From: Septoria linicola
Taxonomy: Eukaryota > Ascomycota > Dothideomycetes > Mycosphaerellales > Mycosphaerellaceae
Length of the DNA: 64,000 nt
Direction: 5' to 3'
Assembly: GCA_024114885.1 (NCBI GenBank)
Contig: CP099422.1
Coordinates: 1,612,001-1,676,000, forward strand
Shown: piece after piece, positions 10,488 through 21,954 of the stretch
How the letters are laid out: each line of letters starts with the position of its first letter
How positions within the stretch are numbered: the stretch's first letter is position 1
Position numbers and translations under genes: made by a program
Notes under the pieces: model-generated
What the model saw: the letters and a program-made list of their open reading frames with translations, nothing else
Database searches by the model: none
What the model was told of the DNA's origin: nothing

Positions 10488-13400
10488 TCAGCTCAGCAGT
10501 TCTCTAATGTCCTCGATTCTCTGCATCTTCTTCTCTTCCTCGCTCATCATGCCAAGTGAGCTCGCTCTGTGTAACTGTTAGCAAATGGCTCTTGAGCTCG
10601 TAGATCGCAGAGGATGGACTCACATGAACTTCTTCCGATCCTGCACTCTCAGCATCTTCTCCTCAATAGTGCCTTCGACCACATATCGAACCACTTCTAC
10701 CTCTTCAGTCTGACCCATACGATGCACGCGATCTATAGCCTGCGCTTCGACAGCAAAACTCCACCAAGGGTCCATCATGTATACTCTCCTGGCGCAGGTC
10801 AAATTGAGTCCCACGCCGCCTGCACGTAGAGACAGCAGTAGGATTGTGAACTTTGGTCGTTCTGCAAACTCGGTCAGAACTTTCGCACGTTCCTTTTGAG
10901 ACATGCTGCCATCGAATCGCAACCAAGCAATGTTCGCGTTCGTGAGCGCCGGCGCGAGCAGGTCCAGAAATGAGGTAAACTGGCTGAAGACGACCGACTT
11001 GGTTGTCGGTTCCTTCCTCTTGAGACGCTTCAGCGTAGTCGTCAGAGTCGAGATTTTGGCGGATGCAAGCTGATTGACTCTCCGTAGTGAGATTCGAGGC
11101 TTCTTCTGGCTGCTAGCTTTTGATCTGCTCTGAGTGCTAGAGTAAAGGTCGTCTTCCTCGTCGTCCATAGCTGCATTGAATATGTCGCTGTCGTCAAGCT
11201 TGTCTTCTTCACCGTCATCGTCGTCGTGCTTGACGACCTCGAAAACATCTCGGGCGTTGATCGGCTCCCGACAATTAAAGCAGCGAGGAAGTTCTCCCTT
11301 AGCTGCCTGCTGCTCAATGTAGTCCAGCAAGCACTTCTTACAAGCTGAATGCCAGCAGCCCGTCACTGCTTGATCTTCCATTGGCTCTTCAAAGCAGATA
11401 GGGCACTCTGTGTCGGACTCATCCTGAATCTGCTTGAGCACATGAGCGCCGTACTTACTGGCGTCGGTCTCTCCTTCACCAGCCTCAAACTTCTCGATGA
11501 GCGCTCCGAGGTCCATGTCGTCCGCCAGACCGTTTGCGATGTCAACTGCTGCTGCTGCATCCTCCTCCTCAGCCACCACTGTCTTGTTGCGTGTGAGAAC
11601 CGGATGACAGCAACTTTGTCTGAGCCTCAAGATTTGTGCAAAGATCGTGGTATAACTCTTCATCAAGGTGCCAGCTTCAACGTTAGCATTGAAAGTCCTC
11701 TTGGCCCTGTGATATATGTGCTGATACACGTCATTCTCAGGATCAGAGAACTTGAGCTTTTCAACTGTCACTGTCTTTTGTGGTAGTGGCACGAGGGCTT
11801 CTCCATCTGGCGTCTTCATGTCTTTTGTACGCCGGAGCACGAGTGGCTCCAGTACCGTCTGCACGACATCGAGGGCACGGACGAAGTCGCCCTTTTCGAA
11901 CGGAGTAGTGATGAAAGTCTTCCAGAAGCTGAAATTGCTCCAAGGCTCAACCCGCAAGAAACGCACAAGTGAAAACAGGTCTTCCAACCGATTGACGATA
12001 GGTGTGCCTGTCAAGACCCAGCGGTGGGTAGCTGCAATTTCGTAGCATGCCTTGGCAGTCTTTGCTTGACGATTCTTGACCATGTGTGCTTCGTCGAGGA
12101 TGACACGCCAGTATTCCACGCCAAAGAGACCGCCAGATACAGCTCGATTGCCGCCAGCATTTGCGACCTGGTTGAACTCGGACAGGACAACGCCATAGCT
12201 GGTGATGATGACATTCGGCGCCGAACTGAGATCCGATCCACAGCATAGGGTCTGCAGATTGGCACCCTTCTCGCTACCGTAGTAGACAAGTACTTTGAGA
12301 GAGCCGCTTTTCGACGCTTTCTCGGCTTCGCTCGCCCACTGCGCGAGCAACGACATCGGCGCGACCACGAGTGTCGTAGCAGGTGCTCTCTTGACCGAAG
12401 TGGATGTCATCGACTGTCGTTTCAGACTGCTGATAGCATCGACTTCGACATCGACCTGATCGTGCACGATTCCTTCATGCTCTGGCGATCTGTGGCTGTG
12501 TATCAACGACAGCATCTCAATTGTCTTCCCGAGCCCCATCTCATCGGCCAAAATTCCTCCTAGGCACGTCTGCTCTTGCACTGGAAAGTCCAGACTCATT
12601 TCACCGCTGTACGGGTTGACATAGAAACAGTCTTGCCCTTCGACAGCAGGTAGGTCTTTGTCCTCTGCATCTTTCGTCGGCCACGAGTACTCCTCCCACA
12701 GTGGGTGCATACTCTGCTCTTTCTGCTCGTCTTTCGCTCTGTGCTCTTTCTGCAGCATCCAGTATAGTGCCTGCTTCTGATACTTTCGCAAGTCCAAGGT
12801 GAAGGTTGACGCTGGCTCGGCAGTGGGGGTATTGAAATCAAAAGACTGTGCCTTCTTGTACAATGAGTCGAGCTGATCCTGCTCTAGCTCTTCTCCCTCC
12901 TCTTTCTCGTTGTCCTCGGATGGTGGACTTGATCCTCCGTTCTCCTTCTCCTGGCTCGATTTCTTCTTGCTACCTTCTTGATCGAACTGCTCAGCTACTT
13001 CTGCAGCCTGTAGAATGCCCTCCCGCTTGTGCTTTGCTGTGAGCTCGTTGATCGATGCTGGCTGCAAGTTGATCTCCGAAAAGAGCTTCACCAGTGCTAT
13101 CTGGCGCAGCCTCAGATCTCGTTCCTGCGTCGTCTCGGCGGTCTCCAGGAAGCCTGTAGTACGGTTGTCATCGGCGGGCTTGACAAAGTTGCCTGCTTCG
13201 AATATGGGCTTCAGCAAGAAGCATCGAAGCTGTATGTAGACCGTGTCGTTCGTCTTGATGCGCTCCGGAGCGAAGATACAGTGTCCTTCAAACTGGCAGA
13301 CGTTCTGATCGATCAGCGCACCAATCCACAGGGCCGAGTCCTTCTCCAGCCGTCCAATCTCGGTGCCACCTTTATCTGTGAAGCGCACAATCACATCTTC

Positions 13401-13991
13401 GGTCCGCCTTGACACCTGCTGAGTCTTGCCGCCTCTGCCCACTTTGACCTTGGGTGCCTGCCGCACGCGCTGAATCTTGACCACATCGTCAGCTTTGAGA
13501 GACACGCCACTCCTCGTGGTCCAGCCCGCCACTCCCAGAGCACCAATGTATCGTGTTTGGGGCATGGCTGACAGGTTGACTTTGGGTGGTGAGCTTTTCG
13601 ATGACGACCCATTCTTGCCGCTGTTCTCCCTCTTCGCCTCCAGCGTCCTCTGTGTTGGTTGTGGCGGTGTTGTAGACTTCTTCCGGGGCGACACTGTTGC
13701 CTTCCATGATCCGTCAAAGTAGGCGTTGATGGCCTGTTCGAGATTGGTGCCGTGCGCTGCCTGCAGACTCCGGATGGCCTCCGCGGGCACATTGGCGCCG
13801 ACAATGCTAGTGAAAGTGTCGGCATCGAATGCGTTCTCGGTGTGTTGAGCTACAGCTGGTGTTTCTGGCAAGGCATCGAGTTCGTCTGGTAGCGTTGCTT
13901 CGGCGGAGAGAGTCTGATCGTGGATTGCATCGTCGTCGCCGGCGAAGAAGCGTCGCTTCTTGTATGGACGGTCATCGATGTCCATGTCCAT
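10488..13991 (-). CDS. RAD5: DNA repair helicase/ubiquitin ligase RAD5
   Basis: Nuclear SNF2-family ATPase and RING E3 ligase of post-replication repair; the family polyubiquitinates PCNA and regresses stalled forks. 1148 aa: exon 13991..10624, a 57-nt intron with GCTAAC, and a last exon 10566..10488 encoding ASSLGMMSEEEKK to the stop. Domains in order: UBA-like helix region (about 58-95), HIRAN (RYIGALGVAGW, about 147-260), SNF2 ATPase with Walker A DEMGLGKT (near 486) and ILDEAHMVKN (near 633), C3HC4 RING (CPICFEEP to RCFNC, about 863-907), helicase C domain with VVFSQFTSFLD and AIDRVHRMGQ (about 996-1106). The start is MDMDIDDRPYKKRRFF; the frame stays open further upstream but without an ATG and into the shared promoter. 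It diverges from the NDUFAF6 gene. Confidence 0.96.
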
Positions 13992-14289
13992 GCCGGCCGT
14001 CGCATATGAGTAGTGTCTGGTGATATGCAGTCCAGCACAATTCTTTTGCCTCAACGCGTGCAGCGGGTCCACGCGACCCGGAGCAGAGTGGATGACGACT
14101 CGCGCCAATTTCGTGTTCTTCACTCTTCCGCCCCTGCAGTCGCCGTCTGTTTTGGTGGCAACTCCATCAATTCCTCGTGGAGCGTATCAACGTCGTCGGA
14201 CATGTCAGCTTGACAATGCGTCTAATACCAAGTCTCAGCTAACACCGACTGTGCGTGTTGAAGTCCCGATCCCGATCCTGACCCATCCC
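13992..14289. promoter_or_regulatory. Bidirectional promoter RAD5 / NDUFAF6
   Basis: 298 bp separate the two divergent ATGs, so both promoters and both leaders must fit here. No TATA box was obvious. Both flanking frames happen to stay open into it, which could mislead automatic start calls. Confidence 0.6.
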
Positions 14290-15465
14290 ATGGCTGTCAA
14301 GAGCTTTCCCCGAAGCTGGTCGAGCTTGACCATTGCTTCCTCCTCCACTTGCATTAGAAGAGCACCGATCCAACGACGATGGGCATCGAATGTCACACAG
14401 CCTGCCCCAGAAGTCGTCACAGCGACAGCTGAAATTGCAAGTGCAAGAAAGTACTGTCTGGATCTGCTCAGAAAGTACGATACTCCCTCTTCGCTACTCT
14501 TGCCATACATTCCAAGCCATGCGAGAGATGCATATGTCGCCCTTCGAGCGTTCAATATCGATGTTGCAAGAACCGCCGATACAACGTCGACGCCGACGAT
14601 TGGCATGATGCGACTGCAGTTCCACCGCGACGCCATTACGAAGTCTCTGGCTGGCACGCCTCCGAAACAGCCAATCGCGCTCATGATAGCACAGGCTGCT
14701 GAGGATCTGCAAGCAAGAACTGGCGGCCGCTCGAAGTTCAGCAAGAGCTGGCTCACGCGACTGGTCGACACCCGAGAAAAGTACTTGTCGAATCCACCTT
14801 ATCCCAATATTGCTGCTCTGGAAAGCTATGGCGAGAATACGTACAGCACACTACTCTACTTGACGCTGCAAGCCCTACCGATGGCTAGCGTCACCGCTGA
14901 TCACGTAGCATCGCACATTGGAAAGGCTATTGGCATCGCGGCTGTCCTGCGTGGCCTGCCTCTGATTGCATTTCCGGGCCCAGCCAATACTCACAGCAAT
15001 CAAGGCGCACTTGGAGGCGATGTGGGAGCCTCGAGGCATGGTGCTGTGATGCTCCCTCTCGATGTCATGGCAGAAGCTGGTGTTCGCGAGGAAGATGTCC
15101 TGCGGAATGGTGCGGAGGCTCATGGACTACGAGACGCAGTGTTCGCTGTTGCGACTCGAGCCAATGACCACTTGATCACCGCCCGTCAACTCATTGATAC
15201 GATACGGGCAGGAGAGGAAGCGGACCACGAATTTGAGCACAAGGACGAAGAAGAGCATGTCCATCTGCCTTCGATTGGCAAGGTCGAGACACCCGCCCAA
15301 GAGATCGAACGTGCGTTTGGTGTGTACATGCCAGCTCTTGCGACGCAGATGTGGCTGGACCGACTACAGCAGCAGGACTTTGATGTCTTCAGCCCAAAGC
15401 TCAGAGTCACCGATTGGAAGCTGCCTTTCAAGGCATATTGGTCCTTCAGCCGTCGCAAAATCTGA
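14290..15465 (+). CDS. Complex I assembly factor, NDUFAF6-like (squalene/phytoene synthase fold)
   Basis: 391 aa, intronless. Family members act in the mitochondrial matrix in early assembly of NADH:ubiquinone oxidoreductase. The chosen ATG gives MAVKSFPRSWSSLTI followed by RRAPIQRRWAS, a basic, acid-free presequence with a plausible cleavage after RRW; the frame is open further upstream, but that part runs into the RAD5 leader. The body has the all-helical isoprenoid-synthase fold: CLDLLRKYDTPSSLLLPYIP, YVALRAFNIDVART, GENTYSTLLYLTLQAL, and HIGKAIGIAAVLRGLP. The two Asp-rich motifs of true squalene/phytoene synthases are not intact (HIGKAIGIA and RAFNIDVA replace them), as expected for a non-catalytic NDUFAF6. 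An acidic loop (EADHEFEHKDEEE) sits near residue 315. Confidence 0.9.
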   Translation: MAVKSFPRSWSSLTIASSSTCIRRAPIQRRWASNVTQPAPEVVTATAEIASARKYCLDLLRKYDTPSSLLLPYIPSHARDAYVALRAFNIDVARTADTTSTPTIGMMRLQFHRDAITKSLAGTPPKQPIALMIAQAAEDLQARTGGRSKFSKSWLTRLVDTREKYLSNPPYPNIAALESYGENTYSTLLYLTLQALPMASVTADHVASHIGKAIGIAAVLRGLPLIAFPGPANTHSNQGALGGDVGASRHGAVMLPLDVMAEAGVREEDVLRNGAEAHGLRDAVFAVATRANDHLITARQLIDTIRAGEEADHEFEHKDEEEHVHLPSIGKVETPAQEIERAFGVYMPALATQMWLDRLQQQDFDVFSPKLRVTDWKLPFKAYWSFSRRKI

Positions 15466-16120
15466 GCGATGAAGTATCCGCCCCACGTACGGAGCACACA
15501 AATTCTGGCAATGCAATGTGCAGTCTCACGAGAGCACTCGTGTGACCCCAGGCGAGGCGTCTAGCTGGAAGTCTGGGACAGTGACTTCAAGGGAAGTCCT
15601 CTGGTCTCGACCTTATGGCACCGGAGTAGTGTCATGAGTTTGCTGATAGGCTCAATAAGCTGATCTGAACATATGAGAACTTGTTCTATGGGAGAGTTCA
15701 AGGAGCCACGGCCATCCAACCTTGATTCTATGGCATGCAGAAACCTTGCGCCACGTGAGCACGGAAGCTGGGTTTCCTCTTCGAGCACTTCCGCCGGTAG
15801 CTCGGCGTCAAAGAGTTCAGACCGGTGACAGCCACTGGTGTGCGGGTTCGTCTTATGTACTGGCGACCAGCAGCTGGCCAGGTGATAAGCATCAGCAGCT
15901 TTATTGTAGAGTGCTAAACACACAAGCTGAGCATGACTCTGTTGCAGAGCTTGCCAGAGTGCAAGCGGCACAATAGTGGATCGATCACAGCCTCGAAAGG
16001 ATCCATGGGTCATTGAATGCAGAGCATTGTTCATGTCATACGTTGTTGCCGCCTATCTTGCGCTACAAAGTTTCTCCTCTTCTGCTCTTTCACCGATACG
16101 ACCTATATCTGTCCTCGAAG
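15466..16120. other. Intergenic
   Basis: 655 bp. The frame of the next gene is open from about 16013 but has no ATG until 16121. No other feature seen. Confidence 0.4.
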
Positions 16121-17974
16121 ATGCTCCTGATAGACAACCACGACGAAGAATTCCAGATAGCTATGCTAGCCGGCCCCCTACTGAGCCTTGCTGTAATGTG
16201 TCTCTTCGCTCGCAACACAAGCCCCTTCAGCGACAAGTTGGATTTCACCTCGCATGCCATCGACAATTCGGATGATGGAATTGTCATGATGGTCCAACGA
16301 AGCGCATCATATCACCTGGACTGTATCCGTAAGCTTTTGGAAAGACTGCTTGGATGGCGCGATTGCTTCGCAGACAGTTTTTGCGCTCCTGTGGCTGGAA
16401 GCACTACCTGGCCTGGAAACTGTGTGGTCTTTGCGATCTTAATAGTGCAGCACATTCTACTCACCCTGTTGGTGTCGAATCTGCTGGCTCAGCGCGCGAT
16501 GACCGATTCCCTCCTGGGATCTATGCAAATCGGGAGCATCCATACTGGGCTGACTCTCTACCTGCTATGCACCGCGTCATGTGCCATTGGCCACTTGACC
16601 AGTGTACCATATCGCATAGCATCCGCGGATGATGTTGCGAGTGATCGACTATTGAGGCGGCACAGCATGAACTTGCGAATGTGGCTCGGGTTTGGAGGTG
16701 CATGGCTGTTACTACTATGCCAACCGGGCCACGCCTCAGTGCTAGGGTGCGCCGCTGTCGCCTTTCCGTGCTTGATGCTACACACTGTCGTGAGCACGGG
16801 GCTATGCATCAAGCAGTGGCATGACATGAAGAAGACGGCACAGACCCGAGCGACCTCCACTATTCAATCGGAACGCCGCGTACACGACGATGTATCATCT
16901 GGGCGCTTCGAAAGGCTCGCCTCGAATACGGCGGACAGCCACATCCGCGCCAGACAGTCGACCCCAGTCGGGAGGCCTTCAGACCCCAGTTTAGCGGGAT
17001 ACACGCCGCTCGTTGCTTCCGACTCGGGAACATATAGAACATCAAGGCAATATACATCAGCAGGGCGCTCGTTTCCCAAACCGATTAAGGAATTGCAGAA
17101 CCACTCGAACGATGTCCCAACGAGCACGCACTCCGGCCCCCACAATGATGAACGACAAGTCTGTTACGCTATGCAACAGGCTCGACGGGCTGTGAAGGAG
17201 ATTTATCGTTACGACAGACTACTTCTGCGGCTATGTAATGGCGTCTTCGATGCCCTTTCACTGCCGGACAAGCTGCGATTCCAGCAATCGAACAAAGCCC
17301 TCCGCCAGAACCATCAGGATAGTGCAGGTCGCCAAGAAGGACTGGTAGAAATCCTGCTAGGACTTCTCTCGAATACTTTCAAATGCTCGCAGTCGGGGCA
17401 CATGGCATTTGAATCTGAACCGCGAGATGCTGCTGTGCGAAAGATTCGGCAGCAGGCTGCCAAATTGACCAAGCTCAATGCTCGTGTCGGCGCTCAGAGA
17501 GCCGCCTTGACTGAGCGAAACGAGAAAGTTGGTGGACTTGAAAGTCGACTGCGAGAGCACTACGAACATATACTTCACTTGAAAGACTCTATCTTCGAAC
17601 AGGCGAGGTGTATCTCTCAGCGGGACGAGACCATAGCAAGTTTACGTGCGCAGCTAATTGCTGCGCATAAACAGCATATCAGGGCCATGGCTGACATGCG
17701 TGAAGCTCACGAGAGAACATTACTCAAGTCGAATGAAATCAGGAAGGCGGAGATTTCATGCATCCAGGAGGGGCGCTTTCTTCAACGGCGGGTCGCCTAT
17801 CTCTCGACTCGACCCGGGCAGTCCATTCCAGCCATAGCCTACAATGACGAGAGTTGCGGTAGCGCGGTCTCGGTGTCTCGAGGCTCTACCAGTAGTGACG
17901 AGTCCTTCGTCCACAGGCTGTCCGACTTTGATTCTTCGGATTCCTCGGAGGAATCTGACGTATCTGATGGGTAG
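16121..17974 (+). CDS. Orphan membrane protein with C-terminal coiled coil
   Basis: Intronless, 617 aa from the first in-frame ATG (MLLIDNHDEEF). I do not recognise the family. What can be seen: a short hydrophobic segment at about 14-30, then four hydrophobic helices at about 101-122, 137-157, 186-201 and 206-229; a Ser/Thr/Arg-rich linker (about 240-370); a long region of heptad-like charged helix from about 440 to 550 (LTKLNARVGAQRAALTERN, SRLREHYEHILHLKDS); and a very acidic serine-rich tail (SDFDSSDSSEESDVSDG), a likely casein-kinase-2 substrate. The layout suggests a membrane-anchored tether or scaffold, but this is inference only. Rare codons and many Cys/His in the first half make a lineage-specific gene more likely than a conserved one. 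Confidence 0.6.
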   Translation: MLLIDNHDEEFQIAMLAGPLLSLAVMCLFARNTSPFSDKLDFTSHAIDNSDDGIVMMVQRSASYHLDCIRKLLERLLGWRDCFADSFCAPVAGSTTWPGNCVVFAILIVQHILLTLLVSNLLAQRAMTDSLLGSMQIGSIHTGLTLYLLCTASCAIGHLTSVPYRIASADDVASDRLLRRHSMNLRMWLGFGGAWLLLLCQPGHASVLGCAAVAFPCLMLHTVVSTGLCIKQWHDMKKTAQTRATSTIQSERRVHDDVSSGRFERLASNTADSHIRARQSTPVGRPSDPSLAGYTPLVASDSGTYRTSRQYTSAGRSFPKPIKELQNHSNDVPTSTHSGPHNDERQVCYAMQQARRAVKEIYRYDRLLLRLCNGVFDALSLPDKLRFQQSNKALRQNHQDSAGRQEGLVEILLGLLSNTFKCSQSGHMAFESEPRDAAVRKIRQQAAKLTKLNARVGAQRAALTERNEKVGGLESRLREHYEHILHLKDSIFEQARCISQRDETIASLRAQLIAAHKQHIRAMADMREAHERTLLKSNEIRKAEISCIQEGRFLQRRVAYLSTRPGQSIPAIAYNDESCGSAVSVSRGSTSSDESFVHRLSDFDSSDSSEESDVSDG

Positions 17975-18159
17975 GGCGACATAGGGTAGAGCTTGATCCA
18001 CGTCTTGGAGCGAGATAGAGCAATGTAACGATTGGCGCAGGTGTCGCGTGGTCGCGGTGCAGAGCCGACTTCAGCAGCAGTTGGTCCCTTCTCGTACCAT
18101 CCACGCCGACTTCTGCTAGACGCATTTCTTCCTTTCCCGTTCCTCAATATCAGCCCATC

Positions 18160-19145
18160 TCAGTCCTTCGATCTCGCAACAGGCAGCCAAACGAACATGG
18201 CGATGCCTGTCCCCAACTTGATCGCCGCTGACAGCCACAGCACACTCTCCAGCCCACCTCTACTCCTCATCATCCAACCACTCGCAATAGCTCCCACAAG
18301 CAACAAAAGCGCAGCCAAAACTCTCCGATTCCGCTTCACATTATTGAACGCAAGCAATTTGAAATCGCCCATGATATCGCAATACGTGCTCGTCAATACA
18401 TTCACCGGTAACTCGTTGAATCCGAGTAATCTCGACGTGGCAATCTGCATCCCTGCCTGAAAGCCTAGAGGTGGGAACAGCGATACTATTCGAATATCCT
18501 CCAATACCCAGTGCGGTTCGAGTCTGTAGCGATCTATGTTTCCAGGGTTCTGCGGGATAAGACCGTCTGGTGTGCTGAGCGCTGCGGAGATGAGTATGAA
18601 AAGGCCTTGGATGAAGAGGAGAGAAGAGGCGAGGAGTCGGTTGCTGTTTACGCCGAGAGGAGAAATCCAGAGTGATAGCCGGAACGTCGCGAAGGCTCCT
18701 AGTAGGAAGGATAGGATGGAAATGAGGGTCGTCAACCATGCGTTGGGGTTTGCTGGAAGCCAGGAGGCGCTGAGGCCGAGAATTACTGTGTTGCCTGGGC
18801 AAAGGAGAGGAAGGTTAGATGTGGTCGATAGTGGTGGTGGAGGAGAAGGAGGAAAGACATACCAGTCTGCATTCCTACGAAGACTCCCCAATTGCTAAAT
18901 GCTGCTGCGTCGACGAGACCTGTGACGAGACAGCATGCGAGTAGAGCTAAATCTCCTCGTTCTTTTTCGATGGGACCGAAGATTCGTGCTCGCGAGAAGA
19001 GTCCCGGTTGTCGACATGTTGGGTGCTTCATCTTTTCGTTCTCGTGATCTTCGGAGAGAGCATCACGTTGTTCTTCGAGAGCCTTGATGTCTCGAACGTT
19101 CGTAGTTGAAGGTAAAGGTTCTGTTACTGTCGCTGTAGCGGCCAT
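18160..19145 (-). CDS. DUF1275 (YoaK-like) integral membrane protein
   Basis: 305 aa in two exons, 19145..18863 and 18794..18160, joined by a 68-nt GT-AG intron placed inside the family's signature: LVDAAAFSNWGVFVGMQTG continues as NTVILGLS. DUF1275 proteins have about six helices; here they are GDLALLACCLVTGLVDAAA, NTVILGLSASW, WLTTLISILSFLLGAFATFRLSL, LLASSLLFIQGLFILISAAL, a middle FPPLGFQAGMQ segment, and two C-terminal helices (VLAALLLLVGAIASGW and KLGTGIAMFVWL). The N-terminal 60 residues are hydrophilic. The start MAATATV is preferred over an ATG 21 nt upstream. Function is unknown across the family; a transporter role is often suggested. Convergent with the orphan membrane gene, 185 bp apart. 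Confidence 0.88.
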
Positions 19146-19976
19146 GATCGCACAAATTCCTTCCACAAAAGCGCAAAACAGACGCGCAAAGGAAACAGTA
19201 ATGGCAATCTAGTGTACTTATCCTAACTATCGTGAAGATTCATTGAAGAAGAAGTGGACCCAATCAAGCCTTTTTGCTCTTTCCGCAAATGGCGACATTG
19301 CGCCAGGAATGGAGCACAGATGGCGTTGGGACTGGAGAGGAAGAAACCACCACCCACGCCGATCGGAACGGAGTCTTATCAGGACAACATCGTTGTTGAA
19401 TCATGCTTGGCCATTTGTGGCGGCCTTTCTCTGGTTTGTGCCCATGATGACAAGATGGTCATAATCTTCCGCTACTCGTGAGTGGTAAGCATGCAGTCGT
19501 GCGGCGAATGTTTGACGTCGCAGAATTGATCTTGACGCGGCCGACTTTGCACGCTGCAACGGACGGCTTGCTCTGAGGAGCGTTGAACAGCCTTGCTTGA
19601 GCACAAGACAACGGACTGTACTACTAGTGATCTGTGTGGATGTGATATTACGAAGACAATTTGGTATTGCTGGAGATGTTGGGCCTTTGGTTGCCCTTGT
19701 GGTGCACTGAACGAGGTTGGCGGGATTGCAAGTGGGAAGTGCGGTTGAAGCGGAAGGGGAGACGTGCGGTCACGCTGGGTACAATCGGCAGTCTCTATCT
19801 TTGAGAGTATACAGTGCGATCAAGTAGTTCTGCGTATTTGCATACCTCATGGTCTTACTGGAGTTAATACATGTTGTCCTTAGGAGTGGGAAAAAGGAAG
19901 AGGGCTTGGTGTGATGCTTTTGCGAGAAGAAGGCTTCGCCAAAGTCATGTTACACATATATCTGTACAAGCGCACT
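19146..19976. other. Intergenic
   Basis: 831 bp between two minus-strand genes. It should hold the DUF1275 promoter and the 3' UTR of the ribosomal protein gene. Only chance-length frames were seen. Confidence 0.4.
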
Positions 19977-20970
19977 CTACCATATCCTGTTGTCTGCACT
20001 TCTACTCGTGCTAGCTTTGTTGACAACCTTCTTCTTCTTATCTCCCGTTCTGCCCGCAGCCCCAGGAGTCTTGAAGAACAAACTTGGCCCTTGTCCCTCG
20101 CCTACCAAGTGGCTCAAGTAACCCCTGTGCGCAGAGTCTCTGTAGTATTCCAGGTGCTTTCTGCTCGCGGGATCCGGCAGCCTGAACTTGTACTCTTTCA
20201 CGTCTTGAGTCAAAGCATCTGCCACTTCCTCTACATCGACCTCCTCCACACCCCTGTCTGAGCTGGCCACATTGATGCGTGACTGCAGGCTGTGGATGGG
20301 GTCCATTTCGCCCTTCATTATCTTGCGAATGGCAAAGTTTGTGTAGTAACGGGTTGTGACTGTCCCTCCCAGCTTCTCTATCGTGTCAATGGCTTCCGCG
20401 CTCGCTCGAGACACCACGATATTGATCGGCGTGGTGAGCTCGTCCTTGCCACGAGCGAGCAGTTTAACGCCGTCCTTGACTCCGTGTACACACCGCGATT
20501 CGTTTAGCTCTTTGAGCGTGATGGGTTGTGTAGGATCCAGTCTGCCTTGATTTATCCAATCTTGAATGCGGTTCAAGTTGACCTTGGTCATGTCCACGGA
20601 AAAGCTAGATCCTCATCTTAGTTTGTGCCTCCGCCTTCTCATACAGCAATACTCACGCGTTCTTGAAGCCTCTGGGCCCAGCGACTACCCAATCTGGTGT
20701 TTGACCTCCATTGAATCCCACCGGCACTTTTCCGTGCTGCTTCTGACCCTTGTGACCACGACCCGATGTCTTTCCTTTCCCGCTAGCTGGACCTCGTCCT
20801 CGTCTGATGCGCTTGTTGTAGGAGCCCTTGGTATCTGACAGCGAGGATAGAATGGAAGCGTTGCGCTGCTGACCAAGGAACGGGTAGAGAAAGGGTGCAA
20901 TTGGCTGATATGTTGGCTGTATCGGTATCGAGACGGCGGCGCGCCGTAGCAGCTGTAATCGGGGCGGCAT
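19977..20970 (-). CDS. MRPL10: Mitochondrial large-subunit ribosomal protein uL15m
   Basis: Component of the mitochondrial 54S ribosomal subunit. 313 aa from exons 20970..20657 and 20604..19977 with a 52-nt intron; lengths sum to 314 codons. The first exon carries the L15 signature NKRIRRGRGPASGKGKTSGRG followed by HKGQKQHGKVPVGFNGGQTP. The second continues FSVDMTKVNLNRIQDWINQG, with the typical LKELNESRCVHGVKDGVKLLARG and the S/AVEAI-type ending (VSRASAEAIDTIEKLGG). The N-terminus MPPRLQLLRRAAVS is a basic mitochondrial presequence. The C-terminal extension beyond the bacterial L15 core (about 110 aa, ending in a Lys/Ser-rich tail) is usual for fungal homologues. The symbol follows yeast naming for uL15m. 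Confidence 0.95.
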
Positions 20971-21734
20971 TGTGTTGTGTTGTGATGATCAAGAGTTCGT
21001 CTTCAAGCTGGACTCCCGAGTCGCCGCAGTCCTGTACCGAAGGATCCCGCCAAGACAATATTCGGAGGCATCGCTACGTACTCCTCCTCTGTCAACTGCT
21101 ATCTTTCCACGCCACGGTTTCTCTACAAGAGTTTTGTTCCAAGATGGCATGATAGTGCCAGCGCTATCGTTCAGATTGTCGGTCAACAGGCGCCTCACCA
21201 CAACTCTGTGTCGAACAAGGCTCTTAGGGTTCATCGAACAAAACTTATGGGACATCGGTGATGGCATGAGTATGAGACCTGTTCTTGTAGAGACTCTTCA
21301 GGTGATAAGGGTGCATCTCTTATACATTGCTTGCGTGTCTATACATGTCTGTGATGTTTGCCGGTACTTTTCGTGCAAGAAGGCTGTTTTATCGACACGG
21401 TCAATCAGGCACGTTGAGCACCACTCTTCGGAGAAAGCGACAATGTGCATGTGAACCCAGCGACCCAAATGCAAAAGAAGAAAAAGTCGGAATACCCTTG
21501 ACAGTTCATGGGAACACGCATATATGAATAGCCGACTCAGAACTCCATCGACAACCAAGTGAGTGTTCAATCTCAGTCCGCCACTTGTCCACAGAAAAAT
21601 AGCTCACAACACCTACCACGATCTATCTCACGCCGAGATGGGTTTGTCACTGTCCAGGCCAAAGCCTACACGAGACCAAACAGAGCGGGCATGGCTGCAA
21701 GAGCTTGCGGAAAGAAATCCGGAGGTGGTCCAGT

Positions 21735-21826
21735 CATCTAGACCCGCAGAGCTACCCAATTCACAAACAAGTGGATTACGCATCTAGACCCGCAGAGCTA
21801 CCCAATTCACAAACAAGTGGATTACG
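21735..21826. repeat. Perfect 46-bp tandem duplication
   Basis: Copies 21735..21780 and 21781..21826 are identical; each begins CATCTAGACCCGCAG and ends GTGGATTACG. The unit length is not a multiple of three, so any frame crossing it is shifted. An open frame from ATG 21648 (MGLSLSRPKPTRDQTERAW) enters the first copy and meets TAG at the copy junction. Confidence 0.97.
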
Positions 21827-21914
21827 CAAAAGTACTGCACAGCGGAGGCTCCCGGGACGTAGGACATGATATCCTGAAGTCGCCGTCGATGGGCGTGATA
21901 GCAAATGTAGACAG

Positions 21915-21954
21915 CGGAGGTGATCAACGTAAGTATTTTCCCTCGCCACCTCCG
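21915..21954. repeat. Inverted repeat, 8-bp arms CGGAGGTG/CACCTCCG
   Basis: CGGAGGTG at 21915..21922 and its exact reverse complement at 21947..21954, with a 24-nt spacer. It has the same arm sequence and spacing as the element at 22210..22249. Confidence 0.9.

Noticed and set aside
13992..14123. Upstream extension of the RAD5 reading frame
   Set aside because: No ATG in the extension, and it lies in the shared promoter with NDUFAF6; the family N-terminus fits MDMDIDDRPYKKRR.
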